Positions 21,697-31,398 are shown, counted from the first letter of the stretch. The stretch: 64,000 nt of DNA from Oenococcus sicerae (GCF_004102045.2 NZ_CP029684.2:1-64000); one strand, 5' to 3'. A program made the numbers and translations. Notes: generated from the letters alone by a model not told the origin.

Positions 21697-22124
21697 AGGT
21701 CGAAATCCGTCAGTTCTTCAGCAATTTGATCAAAATTCTCAGCAGTACCTGCCGTATACTCATCCCAATTTTCTTTGCTCCAGATCTCAAAACCGTTACC
21801 TGATCCTGTGATCACAACATTTTTAGCTAATTGAGCATGATTTTTTAAAGGGGCTGGAATCAAAATCCGACCTTGTTTGTCAAATTCGGATTCAATGGCA
21901 CCAGCTAGCACGAAGCGGCGAAAAGCACGCGCATCTTTAGCACCGAAAGGCAATTTATCTAATTTACTTTCAAATTTGTCCCATTCCTCTTTAGGAAAAG
22001 CAAATAAGGAATGTTCCATCCAACGAGTCACGATAAAGGTATCGCCGAGCTGATTCCTAAACTTAGCTGGAATGATCAAACGGGACTTGTCGTCCAGCGT
22101 ATGTTGATATTCGCCCATAAACAT
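21693..22124 (-). CDS. mraZ: Transcriptional regulator MraZ
   Basis: MraZ is a DNA-binding AbrB-fold protein that regulates the dcw cluster from boxes upstream of its own gene. The start is ATG 22124 (MFMGEYQHTLDDKSRLIIPA) because it matches the conserved N-terminus and has a strong AAAGGAGG ribosome site; an in-frame extension to 22196 runs through the operator boxes and is unlikely. Two MraZ repeats are seen, each with a DxxxR-type motif (DDKSRLIIPAKFR and DKQGRILIPAPLK). Length 143 is typical. Confidence 0.95.
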   Translation of the reverse strand: MFMGEYQHTLDDKSRLIIPAKFRNQLGDTFIVTRWMEHSLFAFPKEEWDKFESKLDKLPFGAKDARAFRRFVLAGAIESEFDKQGRILIPAPLKNHAQLAKNVVITGSGNGFEIWSKENWDEYTAGTAENFDQIAEELTDFDL

Positions 22125-22161
22125 GCGTTTGATCCTCCTTTCAAGTTCATTCATAAATTTA

Positions 22162-22198
22162 CCACTTTCCCCCACTTTTTTCCACTTGTTCACCACTT
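22162..22198. promoter_or_regulatory. Probable MraZ operator: four CCACTT boxes
   Basis: CCACTT (AAGTGG on the transcribed strand of mraZ) starts at 22162, 22172, 22182 and 22193, so the spacing is 10, 10 and 11 bp, about one helical turn. The boxes lie 38-75 bp upstream of the mraZ start. Known MraZ proteins bind short direct repeats containing GTGG/GGG upstream of mraZ, so autoregulation is a strong inference. A TTGACT that could be a -35 lies just upstream (22212-22217), but the matching -10 is poor. Confidence 0.75.
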
Positions 22199-22218
22199 AT
22201 CCACAGAAAAAAGTCAAC

Positions 22219-22244
22219 AAAAAACCGACCCTCCCAGATCGGTT
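22219..22244 (-). terminator. Terminator between the DUF3397-like gene and mraZ
   Basis: On the minus strand AACCGATC and GGTCGGTT pair around a six-base loop and are followed by TTTT. The hairpin overlaps the stop codon of the upstream gene. Confidence 0.75.
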
Positions 22245-22596
22245 AATGTTTGAGCAAACTAAGAACGAAAATCACGGCCAATTCAAGTAATAAAACAGTA
22301 CTCGAGATATTAATAAATGAAAACCAAAATTTTTTTAAACTACGCTGATCGTCAGATTTAAAGAGCAGCATCACGGCAATCAGCAACCAAAGCAGCAGCC
22401 AAACGAAAATCGCAATAAATTGAAAATTAAAGGTAAAAGTATGATTGATCAATTCGATCACGAGAAAAAAATCAGCCGGCAAGAGCCAATTCCAAAAAGG
22501 CCAGTCACTGATCTTGTAGTCTCTGGCAAAAAATTGCAGCGCGATCCAAGAAATGAGAGATAAGATCCAAAAAGTTATTGCAAGATAAAACATCAT
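22243..22596 (-). CDS. Small membrane protein, DUF3397-like
   Basis: A 117-residue protein with four hydrophobic segments (about residues 3-24, 36-52, 58-80 and 93-115) and few conserved polar residues. Similar proteins of the DUF3397 type lie just upstream of mraZ in lactobacilli, so position and topology suggest the same family. The match is from memory of gene order rather than a clear motif. Its role is unknown. A terminator at its end separates it from the dcw cluster. Confidence 0.6.
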   Translation of the reverse strand: MMFYLAITFWILSLISWIALQFFARDYKISDWPFWNWLLPADFFLVIELINHTFTFNFQFIAIFVWLLLWLLIAVMLLFKSDDQRSLKKFWFSFINISSTVLLLELAVIFVLSLLKH

Positions 22597-22658
22597 TAAT
22601 AGAATACGTTATAAAGCAGTTTCATAAAAGGCCAAACTCAAAAATTTTATCCGCAAAT

Positions 22659-22681
22659 AAAAAAAGACCCCAGGCGGATCT
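22659..22681 (-). terminator. Terminator after ftsK
   Basis: AGATCC and GGGTCT pair on the minus strand around GCCTG-like loop bases, followed by seven T's, about 20 bp past the ftsK stop. Confidence 0.75.
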
Positions 22682-22699
22682 AATTAAAATTTAGAAAAG

Positions 22700-25042
22700 T
22701 CAATTATCTTTATTTTTATTTGAAGCCAAAACGTCACGCGGTCTGCTGCCGTCTTGCGGGCCAACGATACCTGCTGCTTCCAGATCATCAATAATTCTTG
22801 CAGCGCGATTGTAGCCGATACGAAAACGTCTTTGCAGCAAACTCGTTGAAGCTTTTTTCTGTTGAATAACAAAATCCGAAGCCTCGTTAAATAAATCGTC
22901 AACAGGTTCGCCATTAGCACCAGTCTCATCCTCAGCACTGTCAGTTAATTCATTATCATCAACCAGCATGCTGGCGACATACTGGGCAGAAGACTCTTTA
23001 CGAATATAATCTGTGATCGTTTCAACATCTCGATCAGAAATAAAGGCACCTTGAATTCTTGTCGGTTCCTTACCAACTGGTGCAAAAAGCATATCGCCCT
23101 TACCAAGCAATTTTTCGGCACCATTTTGATCTAGGATCGTTCGACTATCAATACCTGACGAAACAGCAAAAGCAATTCTAGAGGGGACATTTGCCTTGAT
23201 CAAACCCGTAATAACATCCACCGAGGGCCTCTGTGTGGCTAAAATTAAATGCACACCAGCCGCACGACCCATTTGCGCAATTCGGACGATCGCTGTCTCA
23301 ACATCACCTTTTGCTGTCATCATCAAATCCGCTAATTCATCAACGATAATGACAATATAAGGCATCTTCGGCATAGCATTGCCCTTGATCTTGTTATAGT
23401 CTTCAACCTTTTGGTTCCAACCATCGATATTTCTGACACCATGATCCGCAAACAGTTCATAGCGTCGTTCCATTTCCTTAACAGCCTTCTGGAGACCGCG
23501 CGCAGCTTTCCTTGGTTCGGAAATCACCGGAACTAAAAGATGCGGCAGATCGTTGTACATCGAAAGCTCAACACGTTTGGGATCAACCATCATTAGTTTG
23601 ACTTCGTTGGGTTTTAAGCGCATTAGCAATGAACTGATAATGCCGTTAATTGCTACTGACTTGCCAGAACCAGTTGCGCCAGCAATCAAAAGATGCGGCA
23701 TAGCTGCTAGATCAGCAGAAATAACCTCATTATTAACGTCACGACCTAAAGGCACGGTCAGTGGATGTTTTGGATTGAATTTCGAGTGCTCAATAATATC
23801 AGAAAAGCCAACTGTCGCTTGGACCTCATTTGGAACTTCCACGCCGACAAAAGGTTTGCCAGGAATCGGAGCCTCGATACGAATAGACTTTGCCGACAAA
23901 GCTAGAGCTAAATCATCGGATCGATTTGCGATCGTAGAGACCTTGACACCTCGTGCCGGTTTGAGTTCGTATTGCGTGACTGTCGGACCTAAGCTGACAG
24001 AGCTCACCTGCGTATCAATGTTGAAGGATTTTAATGTGTCGCGAACAATTTGCGATTTTTGAGTCAATTGATTATATTCACTGGTCTGATCAACAATTTG
24101 TACACGTGACAAAATAGAAAAAGGCGGGATATGATAATTCGGATTCTCAGCTGTTTCGATCGAATCGACAAGCTGATCATTTTCAATTTCCTTTGAAACA
24201 GAAGCGAAATCATCCGGTGTATCGGATATCGGCTGACTAGTCTGATTTAAGATAGCCTCCACACTTGAACCTTTTTGTACAGCAGCATCATTAGCAACTT
24301 GGTTCCAACGAATCTGCGGCTTAACAGCTTCTGAATTATGTGCGTGTGCTTCATTAGCTGAATCACCATTATCCGGAGAGCTCGCTTCTTCAAAATATTT
24401 ATTAAAAAAACTAGATTGCTTGCCAACAGTTGCATTGTTGGCTCGATTTTCTTGAATCTTCGAGATACCTTTGCGGCTCAATTGAGCGGCTTTTGATGCC
24501 GAAGTCAGAACCGATTTATTTAGCAAACGAAAAACCCCAAAAACAGTCGACAAAAAGGCCACGATCCACACACCGATATTGGAAATCATTTGCGAAAGTC
24601 CCAAATACAGAGCTGCCCCGATAATGCCGCCGCCAACGTTAGCCTGTGATTGATTCAACTGCATATCATGTTTGATAATTTGAAATAGACGCTGAATTAA
24701 GTCAGGATTTTCATGAAGACTTCTGCTGAAAAACAATGAACTGATCGTCAAAAAAGGCAGTAAAAGACAAGTAACGCCAATCATGATTCGGGCTGGAATT
24801 TTTGGCAGCTTGCGGTATAAAAGCCAATAGCCAAGAAAAATCGCAAAGGCCAAAATGAAAATGACAAAATAATTGCCGAAGACATATTTGTAAATGTTGG
24901 CAAAAAAATTGCCTATAAGGCCCAATCTAAAAATGCCTAAGGCAAAAAATACCTCAACGATCAAGGCCAAAATCACTTTCGGATTGATTTTTTGACTTTT
25001 TTTAATTTTTCTTCGACGTCTTGTTGCCATTTGCTCAATCAT
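22700..25042 (-). CDS. ftsK: DNA translocase FtsK/SpoIIIE
   Basis: A septum-located DNA pump that clears the chromosome from the closing septum. The N-terminus has four to five transmembrane segments (about residues 20-190), then an acidic linker, the motor domain, and a C-terminal winged-helix gamma domain. Walker A is IAGATGSGKSVAINGII near residue 450; Walker B is YIVIIVDELADLMM near residue 565; RASQ-like ILATQRPSVDVITGLIKANVPSRIAF follows. The gamma domain contains STSLLQRRFRIGYNRAARIID. Start at ATG 25042 or ATG 25030 cannot be decided. The length of 780 is normal. Confidence 0.95.
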   Translation of the reverse strand: MIEQMATRRRRKIKKSQKINPKVILALIVEVFFALGIFRLGLIGNFFANIYKYVFGNYFVIFILAFAIFLGYWLLYRKLPKIPARIMIGVTCLLLPFLTISSLFFSRSLHENPDLIQRLFQIIKHDMQLNQSQANVGGGIIGAALYLGLSQMISNIGVWIVAFLSTVFGVFRLLNKSVLTSASKAAQLSRKGISKIQENRANNATVGKQSSFFNKYFEEASSPDNGDSANEAHAHNSEAVKPQIRWNQVANDAAVQKGSSVEAILNQTSQPISDTPDDFASVSKEIENDQLVDSIETAENPNYHIPPFSILSRVQIVDQTSEYNQLTQKSQIVRDTLKSFNIDTQVSSVSLGPTVTQYELKPARGVKVSTIANRSDDLALALSAKSIRIEAPIPGKPFVGVEVPNEVQATVGFSDIIEHSKFNPKHPLTVPLGRDVNNEVISADLAAMPHLLIAGATGSGKSVAINGIISSLLMRLKPNEVKLMMVDPKRVELSMYNDLPHLLVPVISEPRKAARGLQKAVKEMERRYELFADHGVRNIDGWNQKVEDYNKIKGNAMPKMPYIVIIVDELADLMMTAKGDVETAIVRIAQMGRAAGVHLILATQRPSVDVITGLIKANVPSRIAFAVSSGIDSRTILDQNGAEKLLGKGDMLFAPVGKEPTRIQGAFISDRDVETITDYIRKESSAQYVASMLVDDNELTDSAEDETGANGEPVDDLFNEASDFVIQQKKASTSLLQRRFRIGYNRAARIIDDLEAAGIVGPQDGSRPRDVLASNKNKDN

Positions 25043-25050
25043 AAGTCTAT

Positions 25051-25080
25051 AAAAAAAGGCATGAAGATAAAAATGCCTTA
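25051..25080 (-). terminator. Terminator after trmL
   Basis: On the minus strand AAGGCAT and ATGCCTT pair around an 11-base loop and are followed by TTTTT, directly after the trmL stop. Confidence 0.85.
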
Positions 25081-25084
25081 AGGA

Positions 25085-25591
25085 TTACTTTAATTTGTCT
25101 TGCTGATACTCATGAACGCGTTCCAGCCCATAAAATTTTTGTTGACGCATCACTTCATATAAAACGATCGCCACAGAATTACTTAAATTCAATGAACGAA
25201 CATGTTGATCATTTTGGGGAATTCGAATCGCTTTCTCTGGATTCTGACGCATAAACACTTCCGGCAGTCCATAAGCTTCGTTGCCAAATAAGAAAAACTG
25301 ATCTCGATCTGTTTGTGAAAAATCCGCCTGATCGTAAGAAATATTGGCGTATTTGGAAACAAGAAACAGTTTGCCATCACCCACGGTTTTCAAAAAAGCC
25401 GGAAAATTGTCATGCAAGACTAAGTCAACATTATCCCAATAATCTAATCCAGCGCGAATAACTTTTTTATCATCCAATTGAAAGCCCAAGGGTCTGATCA
25501 AATGTAGACGTGCATTGATAGCCGTTGCAGTTCGCGCGATATTCCCCGTATTAGCCGGCATTGAAGGTTCAAATAAAACGATATGATTCAT
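25085..25591 (-). CDS. trmL: tRNA (cytidine/uridine-34-2'-O)-methyltransferase TrmL
   Basis: A small SPOUT methyltransferase that methylates the wobble ribose of tRNA-Leu. The start MNHIVLFEPSMPANTGNIAR is typical. The knot region is intact: LFGNEAYGLPE near residue 102 and RIPQNDQHVRSLNLSNSVAIVLYEVMRQ near residue 122. Length 168 is normal. It overlaps the membrane protein gene upstream by 4 bp. Confidence 0.93.
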   Translation of the reverse strand: MNHIVLFEPSMPANTGNIARTATAINARLHLIRPLGFQLDDKKVIRAGLDYWDNVDLVLHDNFPAFLKTVGDGKLFLVSKYANISYDQADFSQTDRDQFFLFGNEAYGLPEVFMRQNPEKAIRIPQNDQHVRSLNLSNSVAIVLYEVMRQQKFYGLERVHEYQQDKLK

Positions 25592-26736
25592 GATTTAAAT
25601 AACTCCGAATTTTCCCGCCACCAATAGTAAATGCGACTGATCAGTACTTTTAATACAGCATAGGCCGGTATACCAAAAGCAACACCCATCAAGCCGAACA
25701 TCTCGCCAGCACCTAGTAAGATCACTAAAATCGTGACTGGGTGAATATTCATCGAGGCACCCATGATTTTCGGATGAATTAGACGAGATTCCAAGGTCTG
25801 CTCAATTGCAAAAACAATTAAGACGGCAAATAGTAGATGTGTGCCGCCGAACAAGGAAATAATGACGGCCGGTACCATTGCTAAAAAAGAACCCAAATAT
25901 GGAATCAAGTTCAAGGGTCCTGCCAGTAATCCGATCCAGATACCATAAGGCAGACCGATAATTGAGAAACCAATCATAAACATGATAGAAACAGCAATGG
26001 CCGTCAAAATTTGACCTCTTAAATAATCAGAAATTTGTTTGTTGATTTCAGACAAAACCTCCGAAACGCTGGGGCGAACTTTGGCTGGGAAAAATTGCGA
26101 GATATATCGTGGGAAATTATCCCCTTCTTTAAGCATGTAATAAAGCATAAAAGGAAAAGTCAGCAAGGTGATCACGATCATCGTAATTAGATGCGTGATT
26201 TTGCCAACGCCGGCAATACCATTGGACAAATAAGATCGCGACCAGTCGATAATTGTTTTATTAACATTGTTATTGGCATCTAGTGCCCAATTTTTAACAG
26301 GTTTTAAAGCTGGGTAATCCAGCCAAACGTCAAGCTGCTTGGACCAGTGTTTATAATAGTCCGGCCAATGCTGAAAGAATTGGACCAGATTCACACGAAT
26401 AACTGGTGCTAGGTAAATGATAAAAATCAAAATCAGCACAGCTGCAATTAAAAAAATCAGCAAAACGATCAACTGTTTTGAGAGGTTGAACCGGTGGTGC
26501 AGCCAATTAACTAAAGGAATCAATAAATAATAAAAAATACCGGCCGTGATCACAGGTGCACCTACAGCAGCGAATAAAGCTGAAATCGGTTTAAAAATAA
26601 AGCTGGTCAAATGCAGCAGATAAATTGCCAGAAGCAGCAAAATAATGACCGCGAGTACTGATACAAGACGATTGTTAACCACCCAACGATCAAACCAGCT
26701 TATTTGTTTGTCACTTTCTTTTTTATTAAATGGCAT
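25588..26736 (-). CDS. AI-2E family membrane protein (UPF0118)
   Basis: A polytopic membrane protein of 382 residues with about eight hydrophobic segments and the family's conserved block near residue 285 (GPLNLIPYLGSFLA) and near residue 330 (LIHPKIMGASMNIHPVTILVIL). Members are annotated as autoinducer or ion transporters; a specific substrate cannot be inferred here. It is divergent from the lactonase gene at 26792. Confidence 0.85.
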   Translation of the reverse strand: MPFNKKESDKQISWFDRWVVNNRLVSVLAVIILLLLAIYLLHLTSFIFKPISALFAAVGAPVITAGIFYYLLIPLVNWLHHRFNLSKQLIVLLIFLIAAVLILIFIIYLAPVIRVNLVQFFQHWPDYYKHWSKQLDVWLDYPALKPVKNWALDANNNVNKTIIDWSRSYLSNGIAGVGKITHLITMIVITLLTFPFMLYYMLKEGDNFPRYISQFFPAKVRPSVSEVLSEINKQISDYLRGQILTAIAVSIMFMIGFSIIGLPYGIWIGLLAGPLNLIPYLGSFLAMVPAVIISLFGGTHLLFAVLIVFAIEQTLESRLIHPKIMGASMNIHPVTILVILLGAGEMFGLMGVAFGIPAYAVLKVLISRIYYWWRENSELFKS

Positions 26737-26791
26737 TGTTCTTTTACTCTATCATGATTGATAATAGTTATGTAACAAGAAAGGAAAAATA

Positions 26792-27808
26792 ATGAGCTAC
26801 AAAGTATTATTTGGCAGCTATACAAAGGCCGAATCAAAGGGTTTATACAGTGCTAGCCTCTCTGATGAAGGAAAATTAAATAATTTGAAAAATGTGGCCG
26901 AAATTGGTTCGCCTACTTATTTCGCTGTCTCCAAGGCCGGTCTACTTTATGCCGTAGACAAGCAAGGAGGAAAAGGTGGTATTTCAGTCTGGGATACCAG
27001 CAAAGACCCTTTTCAAAAGACCGATGAACAAATCGCTGACGGCTCTTCACCTGCCTATGTTTTTGTCGATGAAAGACGACAGTTAGTTATCACAGGGAAC
27101 TACCATAAAGGCTTAGTTTCTGTTTTTAAAATTGACGGTCAAAAACTAATTCCGACTGATGGCTTTCAAAATGAGGGGCAGGGTCCGCGTCCAGAGCAAG
27201 AATCTTCTCATGTTCACTTCACGGCCTTGACGCCCGATGATCGCCTAGTTGTTGTTGATTTGGGCACTGATGAACTACTGACTTTTAAGCTCTCAGATGA
27301 TGGTAAATTATCCAACTTGATCCGCTTTGAAACAGAAAAAGGCTATGGTCCTCGCCATATTCGCTTTAGTCGTGATGGCAAACATGCTTTTCTGCTAGGT
27401 GAATTATCATCTCAGCTGTCTGTTTTAGATTATGCTGATGGTAAATTCAGCCTCGTTTCAACTGTTTCAACAATTCCAGCTGACTGGACACAGCACAATG
27501 GTGCTGCTGCGATCCGCTTATCTAATGATTATCGCTTTATTTACACTTCTAATCGCGGCTACAATTCGATTGCTGTTTTCGCAGTGTCAAAAGACACAGA
27601 ATCAGTCAAACTGATCCAAGAAATCTCGACTGAAGGTGATTTCCCACGTGATTTCAATCTTACAGCCGATGGCAAATATCTGCTCGTTGTCAATCAAAAC
27701 ACGAATAATGCCAGCAGTTACGCAATCGACAATGCCAGCGGCAAATTAACATTGGTTGAAAAAGATATCTATGTTCCCGAATCCGTTCGAGTTTATTTTG
27801 AAAAATAA
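26792..27808 (+). CDS. Lactonase family protein, probable 6-phosphogluconolactonase (YkgB/Pgl type)
   Basis: A seven-bladed beta-propeller protein that probably hydrolyses 6-phosphogluconolactone in the pentose phosphate route used by heterofermentative lactic acid bacteria. The N-terminus MSYKVLFGSYTKAESKGLYS and repeated blade segments (SPTYFAVSKAGLLYAVD, GPRHIRFSRDGKHAFLLGEL, DFPRDFNLTADGKYLLVVNQ) fit the lactonase family. AAGGAAAAATA precedes the ATG. Its stop abuts the convergent pseudouridine synthase stop with no gap. Confidence 0.87.
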   Translation: MSYKVLFGSYTKAESKGLYSASLSDEGKLNNLKNVAEIGSPTYFAVSKAGLLYAVDKQGGKGGISVWDTSKDPFQKTDEQIADGSSPAYVFVDERRQLVITGNYHKGLVSVFKIDGQKLIPTDGFQNEGQGPRPEQESSHVHFTALTPDDRLVVVDLGTDELLTFKLSDDGKLSNLIRFETEKGYGPRHIRFSRDGKHAFLLGELSSQLSVLDYADGKFSLVSTVSTIPADWTQHNGAAAIRLSNDYRFIYTSNRGYNSIAVFAVSKDTESVKLIQEISTEGDFPRDFNLTADGKYLLVVNQNTNNASSYAIDNASGKLTLVEKDIYVPESVRVYFEK

Positions 27809-28708
27809 TCAATAATGACGGGCATCGATGACGCGTTGAATATCTTCTGGCAAATCAGCATGAAAATGCTGATTTTTATTTGCAAAAGGATCAAAAAAAG
27901 TAAGATCTGAAGCGTGTAAAGCTTGTCGAGAGATTAATTTTGAAGCTGGACCGCCATATAGTGCGTCTCCGACTAGTGGGTGTCCCGCCCAAGTTAAATG
28001 AACACGAATTTGGTGGGTTCGGCCAGTTCGCAGCTGGACTCTTAACTGTGTGAAATTTTCAAAACGTTTTTCGACCCAATATTCAGTCACGGATCTTTTG
28101 CCATCTGGTCGAACTTGCCGTCTGATGAAGTCCCCTTCGACGCGGCCGATCGGTTCATCAATAATACCATGATCCTCTTTGAATTCGCCAATTGCCAGCG
28201 TTGTATAAAATTTTTCAATATCGTGATGGGCCATCAAAGCGTCATTTAATAAAGCGTGTGCAAATTTGTGTTTAGCCAATAAAACAAGGCCGCTCGTATC
28301 ACGATCCAAACGCGTGACAACATGTGGTACGAGACTTTCAGCTTTTTCATTGATCAAATGTGCTTTTATCATATTGACCAAGGTACTTTTGCGATCAGCA
28401 TGACCCGGCACCGTTGTAACGAAAGCTGCTTTATCAACCAACAAAAAATTGTTGTCTTCGTAAACGACTTTTAGCGGGTCATCAAAATCAGCTGTCAACT
28501 GAACATTTTCTTTTTCTGTTGGCATAAAAATCGTGATTTTCTGATTTGGTCCTACATAATCATTTGTAAAAACTTCGTTTTTCTCCACAACGATTTTGCC
28601 GCCAAAATGTTTGATCTGTGAAAACATGCGATGTGAAACACCGCGAGACTTTAAAAAAAGACGAACTTTTTGTGGTTCGTCTAAATCTGATATCCATGAA
28701 AATTCCAT
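27809..28708 (-). CDS. RluA/RluD family pseudouridine synthase
   Basis: An rRNA or tRNA pseudouridine synthase. The start is set at ATG 28708 (MEFSWISDLDEPQKVRLFL), which overlaps the nadK stop as TAATG. The catalytic motif HVVTRLDRDTSGLVLLAKH carries the Asp of the RLD signature near residue 130, and GRTHQIRVHLTWAGHPLVGDALYGG near residue 235 is the family block. An S4-like N-terminal region is present. The exact target cannot be read from sequence; the linkage to nadK is common in Firmicutes. Confidence 0.9.
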   Translation of the reverse strand: MEFSWISDLDEPQKVRLFLKSRGVSHRMFSQIKHFGGKIVVEKNEVFTNDYVGPNQKITIFMPTEKENVQLTADFDDPLKVVYEDNNFLLVDKAAFVTTVPGHADRKSTLVNMIKAHLINEKAESLVPHVVTRLDRDTSGLVLLAKHKFAHALLNDALMAHHDIEKFYTTLAIGEFKEDHGIIDEPIGRVEGDFIRRQVRPDGKRSVTEYWVEKRFENFTQLRVQLRTGRTHQIRVHLTWAGHPLVGDALYGGPASKLISRQALHASDLTFFDPFANKNQHFHADLPEDIQRVIDARHY

Positions 28709-29511
28709 TAACAATCTTCCCCAATAAATGAATTTTTTACTCGCTGCCAAAAACTGATTTGTTTTAAATTAGCCATTTTCAAGGGCTGTTTACAGATCTC
28801 AAAGATGATTTCTTCGTACTCCGAATGGGGCAGCTGATAACTATCATAATTGATCGTTGAATTGCCAAGTTCCGGTACGATTCGAATTTTCGTTCCTGCA
28901 GAAATGATAATCGGCGAGCCTAATGTTCGGTAGACACGATTATTAATTGAAGCGATCTCAGTCATCTGCAAGGCAGAAAAATCCGGGTCGATCAAAGCGC
29001 CACTGAGAGATTTATTATAGCCAGAAGACCCAGCCGGTGTCGAAATACATAAACCATCACCACGAAACTTTTCAAACAGCAGATCGTCAATATAGACATC
29101 CAAAGATAGTGAATTCGTAATTCGATTCAAAATCATTTCATTTAAAGCTAAGACTTGAGCTACTTGGCCATCAGCGTAATGTACTCTGCCCTCCATCAAT
29201 GGGTAATTAACTGTTTGTCCCTGGTCATCAGCAATTCGTTCAACCAAAGTATCGATCTCGCTGACTAGCCAATCAGAGTAAAAACCTAGGTGGCCAGTAT
29301 GAACACCAACAAAGCGAATCGTGGACAATTGGTTGGAAAATTGCTGCACTGCAGACAAAAAAGTACCATCCCCGCCAATCGAGATGACGATATCCGGATG
29401 CTGATCGGTGACATTAACAGCTATTTTTGCAAGTTTTTCTTTTAGCGCTTGAGCCACTTCTAAAGATTGTGGCTTATCATTGGGAAACAGACAAACATTC
29501 ATAACTTCCAT
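28708..29511 (-). CDS. nadK: NAD kinase
   Basis: Phosphorylates NAD to NADP. The GGDG motif is in VISIGGDGTFLSAV near residue 47, and the NE/D and SxxxP-like STPAGSSGYNKSLSGALIDP segment is near residue 150. Length (267) fits. The ATG three codons downstream (29502) is an alternative start; neither has a clear ribosome-binding site. It is coupled to the pseudouridine synthase by a one-base overlap. Confidence 0.93.
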   Translation of the reverse strand: MEVMNVCLFPNDKPQSLEVAQALKEKLAKIAVNVTDQHPDIVISIGGDGTFLSAVQQFSNQLSTIRFVGVHTGHLGFYSDWLVSEIDTLVERIADDQGQTVNYPLMEGRVHYADGQVAQVLALNEMILNRITNSLSLDVYIDDLLFEKFRGDGLCISTPAGSSGYNKSLSGALIDPDFSALQMTEIASINNRVYRTLGSPIIISAGTKIRIVPELGNSTINYDSYQLPHSEYEEIIFEICKQPLKMANLKQISFWQRVKNSFIGEDC

Positions 29512-29559
29512 TCTAACGAATAAGCAAGCTCGATTGTAAAAAAAACTTGCTCAGGCGAT

Positions 29560-31371
29560 TTATTTACCGGCCAATGCCTCGAATTCATTCAGTCGTTTCT
29601 CAAAAACATCAAAAGCCTTATTCAAATAATCAGCCTTTTCCATGTCTACGCCGGCTTTTTTAATCACATTCAGCGGATAATCAGACGATCCAGCTGACAA
29701 ATAGCCCAAATAAAGCGGAACATTTTTTTCTGGATCATCAATAATGCCTTGAGACAGGGTCGTCGCAGCTGATTCCCCAGTCGCATATTGATAAACATAA
29801 TAATTGTAATAAAAATGCGGAATCCTAGCCCATTCTAAAGCAATTTGCGGATCAAAAGTCAAGGCATCACCGTAAAACTTTTTATTCAGAGCACCATAAT
29901 GTTCAGACAAAACATCAGCCGTCAAGGCCGTACCCTTTTGAGCTTCTTTGTGCATCCAATCTTCGAATTCAGCGAATTGTGTCTGTCGGAAAACAGTACC
30001 CTTAAAGCCATCCAAATAATGATTCAATACATAGGCTTTGATCTTTGGGTCAGTCTGTGTTTTCAACAGATAATCCGTCAAAAGCATTTCGTTAGTTGTA
30101 GATGCGATCTCAGCCAAGAAAATCGGGTAATCGCCATACTGGTAAGGCTGATTAGTCCGAGTCAACAAAGAGTGCTGTGAATGGCCAGATTCGTGGATCA
30201 AAGTAAAAATATTATCAAGATTATCCTGCCAGTTCAACAAGATATAAGGTACCGTATCGTAAGCACCATCCGAATAGGCCCCTGAACGTTTGCCAGCATT
30301 TTCCGGCACATCGATCCAGCGCTCGTCAAACTCGCGTTGAATGCCTTCAAGATATTGACCACCTAAAGGCTTTAAAGCTTCTAAAACGATTGCCTTGGCA
30401 GCTTCGAAATCAACTGGAAAATCAGCTTTTCCGGCAATCGGCGTGTAGAGGTCATAAGTATGCAGTTCGGAAAGGCCAAGCAGCTTTTTACGCAGTGCCA
30501 CATAACGATGCAGCAGATCGAGATGCTGGTTGGTCGTATCAACAAGTGTGTGAAAAACTGTTTCTGGAAGATCATGGCTGAAAGTCTGTGCAGCGAGATC
30601 ACTGCTGAATTTATGTGCTGAGGCAATAAAATTATCTGCCTTCATTTGGCCATAAAGCACAGTTGCAAAAGTATTTTTAAATTTGCCATAGGCTTCGTAA
30701 ATCGTTGTAAAAGCTGCCTTTCGAATCGCACGATCGTCAGATTCCAACATAGTGGAATACAAGCCTTGCGTTAATTGAACCTGATCCCCGTTTTCATCAA
30801 TCACATCGCCATATTTCAGATCAGAATCATCCAAAATGCTAAATGTATCAGCACTGTTTGCAAAAACATCGCCGGCACTGGCTAATAATTTCTCTTCAGC
30901 CGGTGTCAAAGTATGCTCACGATTCTTGGCATAACTATCAATTAAATGATGATAGGCTTCCAGGGCTGGTGTTTGTGTATAAAAATCAGCTATTTGGTCA
31001 GGCTTAAAGGCGATAATTGCCGGCGTCAAAAAAGAACTAGCTGATTCGACCTTCGCTGCTAGGCTGCCAGCACGAGCCGCAAAAGCCGCATATTTGTTAT
31101 TTCCGGTATCTTGGTTGGACTTGCTGGATGCGTAAACATAAACATTTTCAACCGATCGATAAAGTGCCAAAACAGCTTGGACAGCAGTTAACAAGCTTTC
31201 ACCATCTTTGACTGTTCCAGACAGTGCTGCAACCTGTTCAGTTTGGCTATCGACCTTTTTAAAGGCAGCTTCCCAATCGCTATCAGTTTTGAATACCTTC
31301 GTCAGATCCCAAGTCTGGGCCGGATTTTTTTCAACCTCAGCTCGTGTTATTTGTTTTTTACCTTCTGTCAT
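29560..31371 (-). CDS. pepF: Oligoendopeptidase F
   Basis: A cytoplasmic zinc metallopeptidase (M3 family) that cleaves medium-length peptides. The zinc motif HESGH lies in FTLIHESGHSQHSLLT near residue 390, with the downstream glutamate in FLAEIASTTNEMLL. The 603-residue length and N-terminal helical domain fit PepF. GGAGG sits 5 bases before the ATG. Confidence 0.95.
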   Translation of the reverse strand: MTEGKKQITRAEVEKNPAQTWDLTKVFKTDSDWEAAFKKVDSQTEQVAALSGTVKDGESLLTAVQAVLALYRSVENVYVYASSKSNQDTGNNKYAAFAARAGSLAAKVESASSFLTPAIIAFKPDQIADFYTQTPALEAYHHLIDSYAKNREHTLTPAEEKLLASAGDVFANSADTFSILDDSDLKYGDVIDENGDQVQLTQGLYSTMLESDDRAIRKAAFTTIYEAYGKFKNTFATVLYGQMKADNFIASAHKFSSDLAAQTFSHDLPETVFHTLVDTTNQHLDLLHRYVALRKKLLGLSELHTYDLYTPIAGKADFPVDFEAAKAIVLEALKPLGGQYLEGIQREFDERWIDVPENAGKRSGAYSDGAYDTVPYILLNWQDNLDNIFTLIHESGHSQHSLLTRTNQPYQYGDYPIFLAEIASTTNEMLLTDYLLKTQTDPKIKAYVLNHYLDGFKGTVFRQTQFAEFEDWMHKEAQKGTALTADVLSEHYGALNKKFYGDALTFDPQIALEWARIPHFYYNYYVYQYATGESAATTLSQGIIDDPEKNVPLYLGYLSAGSSDYPLNVIKKAGVDMEKADYLNKAFDVFEKRLNEFEALAGK

Positions 31372-31398
31372 GAAACCTCCACTTATATTGAGACCATT

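Noticed and set aside
22125-22196. N-terminal extension of mraZ
   Set aside because: It runs through the operator boxes; the ATG at 22124 has the strong ribosome site and conserved start.
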